This document shows, piece by piece, positions 16,758-24,662 of a stretch of 64,000 nucleotides of DNA. The translations under genes and the position numbers were made by a program. Source of the DNA: Kitasatospora sp. NBC_01287 (lineage in GTDB: Bacteria > Actinomycetota > Actinomycetes > Streptomycetales > Streptomycetaceae); contig NZ_JAPEPB010000001.1 of NCBI RefSeq assembly GCF_026340565.1, forward strand, positions 7,228,001-7,292,000, given 5' to 3'. A model generated the notes under the pieces. The model worked only from the letters and a program-made list of their open reading frames with translations, made no database searches and was not told where the DNA came from. Within the stretch, counting starts at the first letter, position 1, and every line of letters starts with the position of its first letter.

Positions 16758-18515
16758 ATGACCGAAAAGACGGCCGACGCGGCCACCCGAGTGACGAAAA
16801 GCCTGGACGATGCCAAAGCATGGCGCAGTGTGAACTGGGCCGAGGCAGAGGCGGACGTATGTCGACTGAGGCAGAGGATCTTCAAGGCTGCGCAAGATGG
16901 GGACGCCAAGCGTCTCCGCAACCTGCAAAAGCTGATGCTGCGGTCTCGTCACAACACGGTGGTATCCATCCGCCGGGTGACGCAGCTCAGTCAAGGACGC
17001 CGTACTCCCGGTGTGGACGGGAAAGTGGCCCTGTCGGATCAGGACCGTGGACAGCTCCTTCGGGAGCTGGAGGCGGCGCCGCGATGCCGGCCGGTGCCCG
17101 TACGGCGCGTGCACATCCCGAAGGCGAACGGAAAACTGCGGCCACTCGGAATTCCGACGATTCGGGACCGCGTGGAGCAGGCCAGGGTGAAGAACGCCTT
17201 GGAGCCGGAGTGGGAGGCACTCTTCGAGGAGCGGAGCTATGGTTTCCGACCGGGGAGGAATTGCCACGATGCGGTAGGACGCATTCACACGACGATGTCG
17301 CGCAAGGACTCGAAGAGGACCTGGGTCCTCGACGCTGACTTGTCGAGTGCGTTCGACCGGGTCAACCACGATCGCCTGCTGGATGCCATCGGAGACTTCC
17401 CGGCTCGCCGGGAGATCCAGGGATGGCTGACAGCCGGGGTGATGGAGCAGGGGCGCTTCGCGCCCACGGAGGAGGGCACGCCGCAAGGCGGGGTCATCAG
17501 TCCGTTGCTGCTGAACATCACGCTGCACGGCATGGGGAACGCCGCAGGGGACATAGACCGACAGCCGATCTGGCAGAAGTCGGCCCAAGTGACCCCGACC
17601 TTTGTACGGTACGCCGACGACTTCGTGGTGATGTGCGCCACGGAGGAACAGGCATACACGGTAAAGCAGAGGCTCACCGAATGGCTGAAACCGAGAGGGC
17701 TGGCTTTCAACGATGAGAAGACCCGCGTGGTCCACATCGACGAAGGCTTCGACTTCCTCGGCTTTCATATCCGCCGGTTCGATGGGAAGCTGCTAACCAG
17801 ACCGAGCAGAGAAGCGGTGAAGCGATTCAAGGAGAAGATCGCGGCGATCTCCAAGGAGATGGCCACGGCCAAGACGGTAGATGTCACGCGCCGTCTCAAT
17901 CCCTTGATCAAGGGGTGGTCCACCTACTACCGAGGTGCGGCAGCGAGCAAGGTCTTCGGAGACCTCGATCACTGGATGTACAAGAGGATGTTCAGGTGGG
18001 TCAAGCGAAGGCATCCGAAAAAGTCGACCGCGTGGATGCGGAACAACTACTTCGGAGCCTTCCACCCGCATCGCAGAGACAACTGGGTCTTCGGTGACAA
18101 GGAGACCGGTGCATACCTGGTGAAGCTCAGCTGGACACGCATCGTTCGCCACATCGTGGTGAAGGGGGCGGCATCTCCGGATGATCCGTCTTTGGTGGAC
18201 TACTGGGCCGAGCGGCGCAATAAGCGCAAGCATCCAGAGGCCCACGGTCGGAAGGCCGTGGGAATGGCAGCCCGACAGAAGGGTCTGTGCCCGCTGTGCG
18301 GCACGGATCTCATCGCCGGGGCCGGGTATGAGCCCGAATCTGTACGCGAATGGGCGGACTGGTTCGAGGCGAATTTCCGGCGGCTGCACAAGCACCATCT
18401 GACCTACCGCTCGCGCGGCGGATCGGATCAGGCCAGCAACCTCGTGCTCATTCATTCCGATTGCCACAGGAAGCACCACGCTTCCGACGACAAGGAGATG
18501 CAGGAAATTGCGTAG
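16758..18515 (+). CDS. Group II intron-encoded protein: reverse transcriptase, maturase, HNH endonuclease
   Basis: A 585-residue multifunctional protein that helps the intron splice and copies it into new sites. RT motifs are visible: GVDGK, RPLGIPTIRDRVEQ, YGFRPGRNCHDA, DADLSSAFDRVNHD, GTPQGGVISPLL, the catalytic FVRYADDFVV, and FDFLGFHI. The maturase (X) region follows with LNPLIKGWSTYYRG. The C-terminus is an HNH endonuclease: CPLCG, then HKHHLTYRSRGG and NLVLIHSDCHRKHH. The ATG at 16758 is preferred because GGAGG lies 8 nt upstream; a GTG at 16749 overlaps that site. Full length and with all catalytic residues, so probably active. Confidence 0.93.
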   Translation: MTEKTADAATRVTKSLDDAKAWRSVNWAEAEADVCRLRQRIFKAAQDGDAKRLRNLQKLMLRSRHNTVVSIRRVTQLSQGRRTPGVDGKVALSDQDRGQLLRELEAAPRCRPVPVRRVHIPKANGKLRPLGIPTIRDRVEQARVKNALEPEWEALFEERSYGFRPGRNCHDAVGRIHTTMSRKDSKRTWVLDADLSSAFDRVNHDRLLDAIGDFPARREIQGWLTAGVMEQGRFAPTEEGTPQGGVISPLLLNITLHGMGNAAGDIDRQPIWQKSAQVTPTFVRYADDFVVMCATEEQAYTVKQRLTEWLKPRGLAFNDEKTRVVHIDEGFDFLGFHIRRFDGKLLTRPSREAVKRFKEKIAAISKEMATAKTVDVTRRLNPLIKGWSTYYRGAAASKVFGDLDHWMYKRMFRWVKRRHPKKSTAWMRNNYFGAFHPHRRDNWVFGDKETGAYLVKLSWTRIVRHIVVKGAASPDDPSLVDYWAERRNKRKHPEAHGRKAVGMAARQKGLCPLCGTDLIAGAGYEPESVREWADWFEANFRRLHKHHLTYRSRGGSDQASNLVLIHSDCHRKHHASDDKEMQEIA

Positions 18516-18531
18516 CCATTTGGGCCTGCTT

Positions 18532-18565
18532 GAGCCGGGTGCGGTGAAAGTCGCACGCCCGGTTC
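18532..18565 (+). ncRNA. Group II intron domain V
   Basis: The 34-nt sequence starting GAGCCGGGTGCGGTGAAAG and closing with GCCCGGTTC forms the domain V hairpin that is the catalytic core of group II ribozymes. It lies 16 nt after the intron protein stop. Domain VI (about 18566-18607) with the bulged A follows. Confidence 0.92.
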
Positions 18566-18607
18566 TGAGGGGGGACTCTGCGCCGAGAGGTCAGGGTCCT
18601 ACCCGAC

Positions 18608-19107
18608 ACACCTACACCGGTGGCGTGATGGAGCTCGACGGCTGGCAGGACGCGCTCGACTCCGCGGCCGCGCTACTGGGCCGGGCGCGGGCGGCGGGCG
18701 CGACGGTCATCCACGTCATCAACGACGGCGGCGAGGGCACCCCGTACGACATCCGCGCCGAGATCGGGCAGATCCACCCGAGCGTGGCCCCGGTCGAGGG
18801 CGAGTCCGTCGTCGTCAAGCAGGTGCCGAACGCGTTCGTCGACACCGATCTGGGCGAGCGGGTCGACGCCGCCGGCCACAAGGACGTCATCGTCGCCGGC
18901 TTCATGACGCACATGTGCGTGACGTTCACGGTGGAAGGCGCCTTCCTGCGCGGCAACCGCCCCACGGTGGTGGCCGACGCCTGCGCGACGCGCCCGCTGC
19001 GCTCGGTGGGCGCCGAGCTCTCCGCCGACCAGATCCACCACGGCGCACTCGCGACGATCGCCGACCTGTACGGGGTCGTGGTGGAGTCCGCCAAGTCCCT
19101 GCGCTGA
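18608..19107 (+). CDS. Cysteine hydrolase (isochorismatase family), 3' exon
   Basis: This exon supplies about 166 residues after splicing: TYTGGVMELDGWQ, the catalytic Lys region VVVKQVPNAFVDTDLG and the nucleophile region GFMTHMCVTFTVEGAFLRG. With the Asp in exon 1 these complete the Asp-Lys-Cys triad of the superfamily, which hydrolyses amides or vinyl ethers (nicotinamide, isochorismate, carbamoyl compounds). The substrate cannot be assigned. The last codons are SAKSLR. A strong terminator follows at 19145-19172. Some unspliced translation from an internal start is possible but would lack the catalytic Asp. Confidence 0.85.
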
Positions 19108-19144
19108 GCGGCCGGGAGCCCGCACCCGCGCCGCCCTTGCCCCA

Positions 19145-19172
19145 CGGCCCCCCGCACGCGAGCGGGGGGCCG
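19145..19172 (+). terminator. Hairpin terminator, 11-bp stem
   Basis: cggccccccgc at 19145-19155 pairs perfectly with 19162-19172 across a 6-nt loop, 38 bp after the hydrolase stop and before a convergent gene. Confidence 0.75.
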
Positions 19173-19211
19173 CGCCTCTTCGAGGACGGCCTGTGGATCA
19201 GACGAAGGGCT

Positions 19212-19436
19212 TCAGCTGCCCGCGACCGCGAGCCGCCCGGCGCAGACCGCGCCGGCGAACGCCGCCCACGCCTGCGGCGAGAACCGGAGCGCCGGCCCTG
19301 CGGGGTCCTTGCTGTCCCGGACGGCGACCTCGCCCGGCAGTCCTGTCGCGCACTCCACGCAGTTGGCGTCGTCACTGCTGTAGCTGGACTTGTGGAAGCG
19401 CAGGCCAGTGGCATCGGCATTGGGGTAGTACGTCAC
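19212..19436 (-). CDS. DUF397 protein
   Basis: A 74-residue protein with the DUF397 pattern: FHKSSYSSDDANCVECA, VAVRDSKDPAGPALRFSPQAWAAF. Such proteins are usually encoded beside HTH/DUF5753 regulators and are thought to act with them, in some cases as antagonists. Its DNA is strikingly similar to the other DUF397 gene at 20394-20615 over most of its length, indicating a local duplication. Confidence 0.85.
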   Translation of the reverse strand: MTYYPNADATGLRFHKSSYSSDDANCVECATGLPGEVAVRDSKDPAGPALRFSPQAWAAFAGAVCAGRLAVAGS

Positions 19437-19663
19437 TTGGTCAGCTTGTCCTTCTGTGCAGTGATCAACTTGAGGGACTCATCAACGCTCATGGCCCCCG
19501 AAGGTCGCAGTAGACAGGGCAGACGGCTCGTCCATCAGTCTCGGGAGGGACGGATGAGCTGCCTGCCGCAACAGGCTCAAGTCCTTCCGGTCACCTCTGC
19601 GTCGCAGTGGCCACCCAGTGGCCACTAACCCTGAGAACTGGTCACGTCAGTGGCGAGGTTGCA

Positions 19664-20014
19664 TCAACAGGCGAGGTCGAACTCCCGGCCTCGAACACCG
19701 TTCAGGAAGCACTCGAACTCGTGCTGCGTGAACGCGTGAATCTGGCCTGCTGGATCAGCACTGTCGCGCACGGTCACGCCGCCGCCAACGAACGAGAGCT
19801 CGACCCGATGCCCGACGTACCGGCCCTCGCGCAAGCAGGTGAGCCAACTGGCCCAGACCTCGGCCGGGTAAACCTGCGCCGGAAGCTCGGGGCGCTTGCT
19901 GTCGCGCAGCGCCACTGCGCCAGCAAGGAAGGCGACCTCGGAACACCCCTGGGCAGTCTCACTCGCCTTCGCCTTGAACCAATGGGCGGTGCTCATGTTT
20001 GGTCGAGCTGTCAT
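19664..20014 (-). CDS. Tandem DUF397 protein
   Basis: A 116-residue protein with two consecutive, degenerate DUF397 units: HWFKAKASETAQGCSEVAFL..VALRDSKRPELPA, and VELSFVGGGVTVRDSADPAGQIHAFTQHEFECFLNG in part. The start at 20014 follows the stop of the decayed regulator by 7 nt, so they were once coupled; an internal ATG at 19996 is an alternative. Probably an accessory protein of the neighbouring regulators. Confidence 0.7.
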   Translation of the reverse strand: MTARPNMSTAHWFKAKASETAQGCSEVAFLAGAVALRDSKRPELPAQVYPAEVWASWLTCLREGRYVGHRVELSFVGGGVTVRDSADPAGQIHAFTQHEFECFLNGVRGREFDLAC

Positions 20015-20021
20015 CACGGAC

Positions 20022-20393
20022 TCACATTTCCTGGCGGACGGTTCGAAGGAATCGCACCGTGTCGGCTGGGTCGGGCGCGAGGCCCAGCAGTCGGCCGTAG
20101 AGCTGACTGAAGCGACGCGTGTCGTGGGGTTTCTGGAGGTAGAGGTTGCCACTCGGCGTGTCGCAGTAGACGACCTCAGCCTCGTGCGGATCCGGGAAAT
20201 CGATCAGAGTGAAGCCACCGGCGAGTGATCCGTGGGATCCCTTGGCGAACGGGAGAACCTGGATGGTCACGTTCGGCACCTCGGCAGCGAACTGGATCAG
20301 TTGATCCAGCTGACCACGCGTCACCTCGGGCCCGCCGGCCAGCCTGCGGAGACTCGCCTCGTCGAGGACGACCTGCAGATCAAGTCCAGGGTT
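20022..20393 (-). pseudogene. 3' remnant of an HTH/DUF5753 regulator
   Basis: About 120 codons remain of the C-terminal DUF5753 domain (LQVVLDEASLRRLAGG, IQVLPFAKGSHGSLAGGFTLIDFP, EVVYCDTPSGNLYL). The DNA-binding domain and start are missing. The remnant begins immediately after, and in the same frame as, the stop codon of the DUF397 gene at 20394, which marks a deletion or recombination junction. An internal GTG/ATG at about 20324 could still give a 100-residue fragment. Confidence 0.75.
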
Positions 20394-20615
20394 TCAGCTG
20401 TCCGCGACCGCGAGCCGCCCGGCGCCGACCGCGCCGGCGAACGCCGTCCACGCCTGCGGCGAGAACTGGAGCGCCGGGCCTGCGGGGTCCTTGCTGTCCC
20501 GGACGGCGATGTCACCGGACGCTGCGGCGCACTCGACGCAGTTCCCGTCCTCGTTGCTCCAGCTCGACTTCTGCCAGCGCACTGCCAGGGCGGACGCATT
20601 CGGAAAGCTGCTCAC
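20394..20615 (-). CDS. DUF397 protein
   Basis: A 73-residue protein (WQKSSWSNEDGNCVECAAAS, IAVRDSKDPAGPALQFSPQAW). Its GTG start overlaps the stop of the upstream HTH regulator by GTGA, so the pair is translationally coupled. It is a near-copy of the gene at 19212. Confidence 0.87.
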   Translation of the reverse strand: MSSFPNASALAVRWQKSSWSNEDGNCVECAAASGDIAVRDSKDPAGPALQFSPQAWTAFAGAVGAGRLAVADS

Positions 20616-21466
20616 TTGATTGTGTCTCTCTTCTCGATGATGAGCGCGTGCGAGTCGTCGAGGTTCAGAGCCGCCGCAATGATCTGGTTGAAGCCCGCTC
20701 GGTAGACCTCCACTCGCTCTGGCTCATCCTCCCAGCGACTGCCCGCATGGCCTGGCGCAAGGACGACGTCGAGCGCGCGTGCGGGGAACTCCAGCAGAGT
20801 GTAGGCACCGTTCATACCTGGATGCGGCGGCGCCGATGACTCCATGATCTGAACCTTGATGTTCGGGTTGCCGTGCAGGCTGATGAGCTTGTTGAGCTGA
20901 TCAGCCATCACTCCTTCGCCCATGTTGGCCGAGAGAGCTGACTCGTGGATGACAGCCCACATCGTGACCGGGTTCTCTGCCCGCGTCAGGATTGCCTGCC
21001 TCGCGATCCGGACATCGAGCAACGCCGGAATGGCTGCCGGGGTGCGGCTCAGCCTGGAGAAGATCGCCTGCGCGTACGCCCGTGTCTGGAACAACCCCGG
21101 GATGAACGAAGCCTCGTAGGACTTGATCCCCACGGCGCTCGCTTCAAGAGTGATCAGGTCGGTGTGGAGAAGGTTGAGCGCGTCACTGTAGCCCTGCCAC
21201 CAGCCGCGCTTCGGCTTCTCCTTGACGATCTGCAGCAGCACGGTCTTGAGGTCAGCGTCGCATTCGTAGATGTCGAGCAGAGCGCCAACCACCTCCGCCT
21301 TCGGGTTGGCGACGCGGGCGTTCTCGTAGCGGCTCAGCTTGGGCAGGTTCATCCCAGGGATCTGGCCCACGACTTCCTCGGCCGAGAAGCCCTTGTCCTC
21401 GCGCAGGCGGCGTAGCTCAGCCGCGAGGCGCCGATGGCGCACGGTGGGCACGTCGTTAGCGGCCAT
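20612..21466 (-). CDS. Helix-turn-helix regulator with DUF5753 domain
   Basis: A 284-residue protein. Residues about 10-75 form an XRE-type helix-turn-helix (LAAELRRLREDKGFSAEEVV, then MNLPKLSRYENARV). Residues about 95-280 form the DUF5753 domain (YEASFIPGLFQTRAYAQAIF; RQAILTR; WAVIHESALSANMG; KVQIMESSA; YTLLEFPA). This WhiJ-like family is very common in Streptomyces and typically pairs with a DUF397 gene, as here. A role in development or antibiotic control is likely but unproven. The start at MAANDV is chosen over a longer frame because the extension is not typical for the family. Confidence 0.85.
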   Translation of the reverse strand: MAANDVPTVRHRRLAAELRRLREDKGFSAEEVVGQIPGMNLPKLSRYENARVANPKAEVVGALLDIYECDADLKTVLLQIVKEKPKRGWWQGYSDALNLLHTDLITLEASAVGIKSYEASFIPGLFQTRAYAQAIFSRLSRTPAAIPALLDVRIARQAILTRAENPVTMWAVIHESALSANMGEGVMADQLNKLISLHGNPNIKVQIMESSAPPHPGMNGAYTLLEFPARALDVVLAPGHAGSRWEDEPERVEVYRAGFNQIIAAALNLDDSHALIIEKRDTIK

Positions 21467-21738
21467 CCTTCTCACCCCTCCTGACCCGTCAGGTGGCCAG
21501 TCTGCCTGCCCGCAAGGGGCCTGCGCCACCGCCAACCCGACTTTAGAGCGGGCGAATTCACGTTCGAATTGAATGTTTTCAGATTTCGCCGAGCCACTTG
21601 CAAAACGGCACGACCGGCCAGCATGCTTTGAGTGACGGAGCATCACCTAACAGTGATCAACATCCTCCTCCGCCTGTCACCCCTGCACGCCCAGAGCCGG
21701 TTCGACCACCCGTCAGAGCCGAGCGAGGAGACCGCACC

Positions 21739-21969
21739 ATGACCGCAAGTTTCGAAAATCCCTCCGAGCAGCGCGCCCTCACCTCCGCCGCCGCGCTGAC
21801 CGCCGTCCTCAGCGACGCGGCCATCACCATCCCCTCCCTGGGGGTGGACTGGCCCACCGTCACTGGTCACTACCTGGTCACCCTCGGCCGGGTCCGCTCC
21901 GATGTGGTCGACGAGTTGACCGCCCTGCTCCGCGACGGCCTGAACGCCCGTGCCCAGCAGCAGCGTTGA
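21739..21969 (+). CDS. Small hypothetical protein
   Basis: A 76-residue acidic helical protein starting MTASFENPSEQRALTSAAAL, with GAGGAG-like sequence 6-10 nt upstream. First of three overlapping tiny genes. No family recognised; small proteins of this kind accompany DUF397/DUF5753 regulators in many Streptomyces. Confidence 0.6.
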   Translation: MTASFENPSEQRALTSAAALTAVLSDAAITIPSLGVDWPTVTGHYLVTLGRVRSDVVDELTALLRDGLNARAQQQR

Positions 21970-22264
21970 ACCCGCCCAGGAGCGCGAACAGCGCGAGGCC
22001 GCCGAACGCGCCGTCGCGGCCATGGTGGACGCCCTCGCGCTGGCCGGACTGCCGCCGCTGGTTGGGTTGGAAGGCGCCCGGATCACCATCACCACCGCAG
22101 GCGCCCACATCCAGATCGGCGGCTGCGGCACCCCCGCGCTCCAGGCGATCGCCGACCACATCGCCGCCCACGCGCGCTGCACGGGCCGCGTCGTCCGAGG
22201 CTCCATCGTGCCCACTGGCCTGGCCGAACTGCCCGGTCTGCGCGCCGAACTGAGGCCCCGATGA
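21950..22264 (+). CDS. Small hypothetical protein
   Basis: A 104-residue protein beginning at GTG inside the end of the previous gene (20-nt overlap, different frame). Helical N-terminus (QEREQREAAERAVAAMVDAL), then a beta-rich segment (ARITITTAGAHIQIGGCGT). Normal codon use supports coding. Function unknown. Confidence 0.6.
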   Translation: MPSSSVEPAQEREQREAAERAVAAMVDALALAGLPPLVGLEGARITITTAGAHIQIGGCGTPALQAIADHIAAHARCTGRVVRGSIVPTGLAELPGLRAELRPR

Positions 22265-22437
22265 AGCCGGGGAAGCAGAGCGCGATGACCCTGCGCGTCT
22301 ACCGGATCACCCCCACCGGCAAGCGCATCAGGCTCTCCACCACCCGCGTCTCGGCCGACGCCCCCGACACCCGCCCCTTCAGCGACCTCTGGCCGCACTG
22401 CGGCTGCCCGCGCTGCGCCCCATCGGCCCGCACGTGA
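22261..22437 (+). CDS. Small protein with C-terminal Cys/His cluster
   Basis: A 58-residue protein whose ATG overlaps the preceding stop (ATGA). The C-terminus HCGCPRCAPSART holds three Cys and one His and could bind a metal. The overlaps make the three genes one translational unit. Function unknown. Confidence 0.6.
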   Translation: MKPGKQSAMTLRVYRITPTGKRIRLSTTRVSADAPDTRPFSDLWPHCGCPRCAPSART

Positions 22438-22547
22438 GGACGGGCCGGCGCTGTTGGCTCGGTTACCGCCGGCCCGCAGCCCGCAGCCCGTAGCCCGGGC
22501 CGGAGGCGGTTGGTCCGCCCTCGGTCCGGGCCGCGGTGGTGGCCGGG

Positions 22548-22703
22548 TTACCAGTAGTGCCGGCGGCCGGCGACCTCGTGGCCGGCTGCGCCCAGGGCCC
22601 ACAGGGCGAGGCCGATGAGGGCCAGGGCGATGCCTATGGTCCACAGGATGGAAATGCTGCTGACGAATCCGATGACGAGAAGGATGACTCCGAGGACGAT
22701 CAC
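22548..22703 (-). CDS. Small two-helix membrane protein
   Basis: A 51-residue protein starting at GTG 22703: MIVLGVILLVIGFVSSISIL, then WTIGIALALIGLALWALG and a basic GRRHYW tail. Two transmembrane helices span almost the whole protein. Very similar small proteins are widespread in Streptomyces; they have no assigned role. It is encoded just downstream of a TetR gene on the same strand. Confidence 0.75.
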   Translation of the reverse strand: MIVLGVILLVIGFVSSISILWTIGIALALIGLALWALGAAGHEVAGRRHYW

Positions 22704-22794
22704 GGTGAACTCCGTTTTTCGTTCCCCCCGGTGATGTGGTCCTCCGGCGGTGCGGAGGGAGTGCTGCTCCCTTTCCTGGAGGGCGTGTGCCCGG

Positions 22795-23517
22795 TTACGG
22801 GGTCGGGGTGGGGGTGGTGGTGGGGGTGAGTGTGGCGGTGAGGCCGTTGAGGAGGATGTCGAGGCCGCGCTCGAGTTCGGCGGCGCCGTCGTAGGAGGCG
22901 AGGGTGGTGGCGAGGCTGCGCAGGAGGGGGAACTCGGTGATCGGCAGCCGGTGCAGACCCAGGCGTAGCAGGTCGTCGGTCTCGTCGGGGTTGTCGACGA
23001 GTTCCTGCAGTTCGTTGAGCACGTGGCCGTTGAGCAGCCCGAAGAGGGCCCGGTAGATGTGCAGGGCGTCGGCGGTGGTGAAGCCGGCGCGGGTGAGCAG
23101 GGCGAGGGTGGCTTCGAGCGGGCGCAGGGTGCCGCGGGGTCGGAGGGCGAGCGGGGTGGCGAGGGGGCGGGTGACCAGCAGGGGGACGACGTTGGGGTGG
23201 GTCAGGGCGAGTCGGCGGTACTGGCGGGCGACGGCGCGCAGTTGGGCGGGCCAGTCCGGGTCGGTGGGGTCGACGGTGAGTTCGTCGAGGACCGTCTCGG
23301 CGACGCCGTCGAGCAGGGCGGCCTTGTTGGCGGCGTAGCGGTAGAGGCTCATCGGGTCGTGGCCCAGGGCGCGCGCCAGGCGGCGCATGGACATCTTCTC
23401 GATGCCCTCGCGGTCGATGATCTCCAGCGCGCAGGCGAGCATGCGCTCCCGGCTGAGCTTTCCGCCGACGGGCGGGTCGCAGTCCCGCAGAGCCGGGTCG
23501 ACCGGGGGCGGGACCAT
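22795..23517 (-). CDS. TetR family regulator with TetR-type C-terminal domain
   Basis: A 240-residue repressor. Residues about 20-75 form the helix-turn-helix (RERMLACALEIIDREGIEKM, MRRLARALGHDPMSLYRYAANK). The remaining helical ligand domain resembles the tetracycline-repressor C-terminal family (PLEATLALLTRAGFTTADAL). A Thr/Pro tail ends the protein. The ATG at 23517 is chosen; an upstream start at 23559 is possible. It is divergent from a membrane-protein gene at 23643, and two similar 19-bp motifs lie between (23565-23626), a likely site of autoregulation and control of the neighbour. Confidence 0.82.
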   Translation of the reverse strand: MVPPPVDPALRDCDPPVGGKLSRERMLACALEIIDREGIEKMSMRRLARALGHDPMSLYRYAANKAALLDGVAETVLDELTVDPTDPDWPAQLRAVARQYRRLALTHPNVVPLLVTRPLATPLALRPRGTLRPLEATLALLTRAGFTTADALHIYRALFGLLNGHVLNELQELVDNPDETDDLLRLGLHRLPITEFPLLRSLATTLASYDGAAELERGLDILLNGLTATLTPTTTPTPTP

Positions 23518-23564
23518 GGCGGGCGCCTTCTCTCGCTGGGTGAGTGCCGATGAACGCAAAGTTC

Positions 23565-23626
23565 GTAGACATACGGTGTAGACACCAGTCTAGTCCAGGA
23601 GTTGACTGTAGGCATACGACGTAGAT
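23565..23626. promoter_or_regulatory. Putative paired TetR operator in divergent promoter region
   Basis: gtagacatacggtgtagac at 23565-23583 and gtaggcatacgacgtagat at 23608-23626 agree at 15 of 19 positions, each is weakly palindromic, and their starts are 43 bp apart (about four helical turns). The second overlaps a TTGACT box. Position between a TetR gene and its divergent neighbour supports an operator role. Confidence 0.55.
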
Positions 23627-23642
23627 CCGTTAGGAGCACGTC

Positions 23643-24293
23643 ATGCTCATTGTTCTCGGACTCATCCTCCTGGTCGTCGCGGCCGTCGTCGCGATCGCCG
23701 GAATCCTCAGCAACACCGGCAGCGCACACGCGCTCACCAACGCGTTCACCGTGTTCGGGCACCACATGACCGGCTCCACCGGCGCGCTCTTCCTCTACGG
23801 CATCGTCGTCGGAGCGGTGGGCATGCTGGGGCTGGCCCTGCTGCTGGCCGGCGCTCGGCGCGGCGCGGCCGCCCGCGACGGACTGCGGCACTCGCGCCGG
23901 GAGACGGCGGCCGTCAGCCGACACCGTGACGATCTGGCCGAGCAGCGCGACACCCTCGCCGCGGAGCGGAAGTCGCTGGCCGAGCAGCGCGACGACCTCG
24001 CCCAGCAGCGGGACGCCCTCATCACCCGGCAGAGCGCCCCGGCCGGCGAGCAGACGGCCGGCACCCGCGTGGGCCCCATGCCGCAGGCCGATGGTGGCCC
24101 GCCGGCCGCCGGTACGCCGCAGGCCGCCGGCATCCCGCCGGCCGACGCTACCCCGCCGGCCGACGCCACCCCGCCGGCCGGCGCCACCCCGCTCGCCCGC
24201 ACCACGTCGCAGTCCGACGACGGCGAGCCGGAGCCCGACCGCGGGCACCGCAGGCCGCACCTGCTCCTCGGACACCACTCCGGGCGCCGGTAG
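23643..24293 (+). CDS. Membrane protein with coiled coil and Pro/Ala tail
   Basis: A 216-residue protein. Residues 1-22 and about 45-68 are transmembrane helices. A charged heptad-like region (RHRDDLAEQRDTLAAERKSL, AEQRDDLAQQRD) follows, predicted coiled coil in the cytoplasm, then a repeated PPADATPP tail. TTAGGAG lies upstream of the ATG. It faces a divergent TetR gene and precedes a CsbD-like gene, which suggests a membrane/stress role. Function unknown. Confidence 0.7.
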   Translation: MLIVLGLILLVVAAVVAIAGILSNTGSAHALTNAFTVFGHHMTGSTGALFLYGIVVGAVGMLGLALLLAGARRGAAARDGLRHSRRETAAVSRHRDDLAEQRDTLAAERKSLAEQRDDLAQQRDALITRQSAPAGEQTAGTRVGPMPQADGGPPAAGTPQAAGIPPADATPPADATPPAGATPLARTTSQSDDGEPEPDRGHRRPHLLLGHHSGRR

Positions 24294-24341
24294 GCCGCCG
24301 CACCCGCACCGTCGGACGCGCTCACGAAAGGAAATCCAGTC

Positions 24342-24515
24342 ATGGGTATCGGTAAGAAGGCCGCCCACAAGGCCGAAGCGGTCAAGGGCGGCGTGAAGAA
24401 GACCGTCGGACGTGCCACCGGCGATCGCGGCCTCGAAGCGGAGGGCCGTGGCGACCAGGTCAAGGGCGACGCCAAGCAGGCGGGCGCCAAGGTCAAGGAC
24501 GCGTTCAAGCACTGA
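24342..24515 (+). CDS. CsbD-like stress protein
   Basis: A 57-residue, Lys/Gly/Ala-rich protein (MGIGKKAAHKAEAVKGGVKK, GDRGLEAEGRGDQVKGDAKQ). This matches the CsbD family, small hydrophilic proteins induced by general stress. AAAGGAAA lies upstream. Forty-eight bp downstream of the membrane protein gene and probably co-transcribed. Confidence 0.85.
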   Translation: MGIGKKAAHKAEAVKGGVKKTVGRATGDRGLEAEGRGDQVKGDAKQAGAKVKDAFKH

Positions 24516-24554
24516 CCGTTCAAGCCCTGACCGTTCAAGCACAGACCGCCCGGC

Positions 24555-24586
24555 CGTGTGCCCGGCCTCGCGAGGCCGGGCACACG
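24555..24586 (+). terminator. Perfect 16-bp palindromic terminator
   Basis: 24555-24570 and 24571-24586 are exact reverse complements (cgtgtgcccggcctcg and its partner), 40 bp after the CsbD-like stop. Confidence 0.75.
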
Positions 24587-24662
24587 ACCTCGCGTCGGCC
24601 CCCACGGTCCCCACGGTGGCAGGTCAGGGTGTCGCACGTCCCCCGAGGGGCAGACGAGAAGT

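Larger units (their letters stand above)
16092..18607 (+). mobile_element. Complete group II intron inside a protein-coding gene
   Basis: The element begins with the group II 5' consensus GTGCG at 16092 and ends ...CCTACCCGAC at 18607. It contains about 660 nt of structured 5' RNA (domains I-III), the intron-encoded reverse transcriptase, and domains V-VI. The branch-point A is probably 18601. Base composition (about 58-60% GC by eye) is lower than in the flanking genes, a sign of recent arrival. The boundaries are supported by exact restoration of the host reading frame and conserved protein sequence after removal. EBS/IBS pairings were not resolved with confidence. Confidence 0.9.

Noticed and set aside
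16092..18607. Insertion sequence or transposon
   Set aside because: No transposase, terminal inverted repeats or target duplication; RT/maturase and domain V identify a group II intron.
18508..18609. An independent gene starting inside the intron and running into the hydrolase
   Set aside because: The first 30 or so codons are intron domains V-VI; removing the intron restores the conserved hydrolase N-terminus instead.
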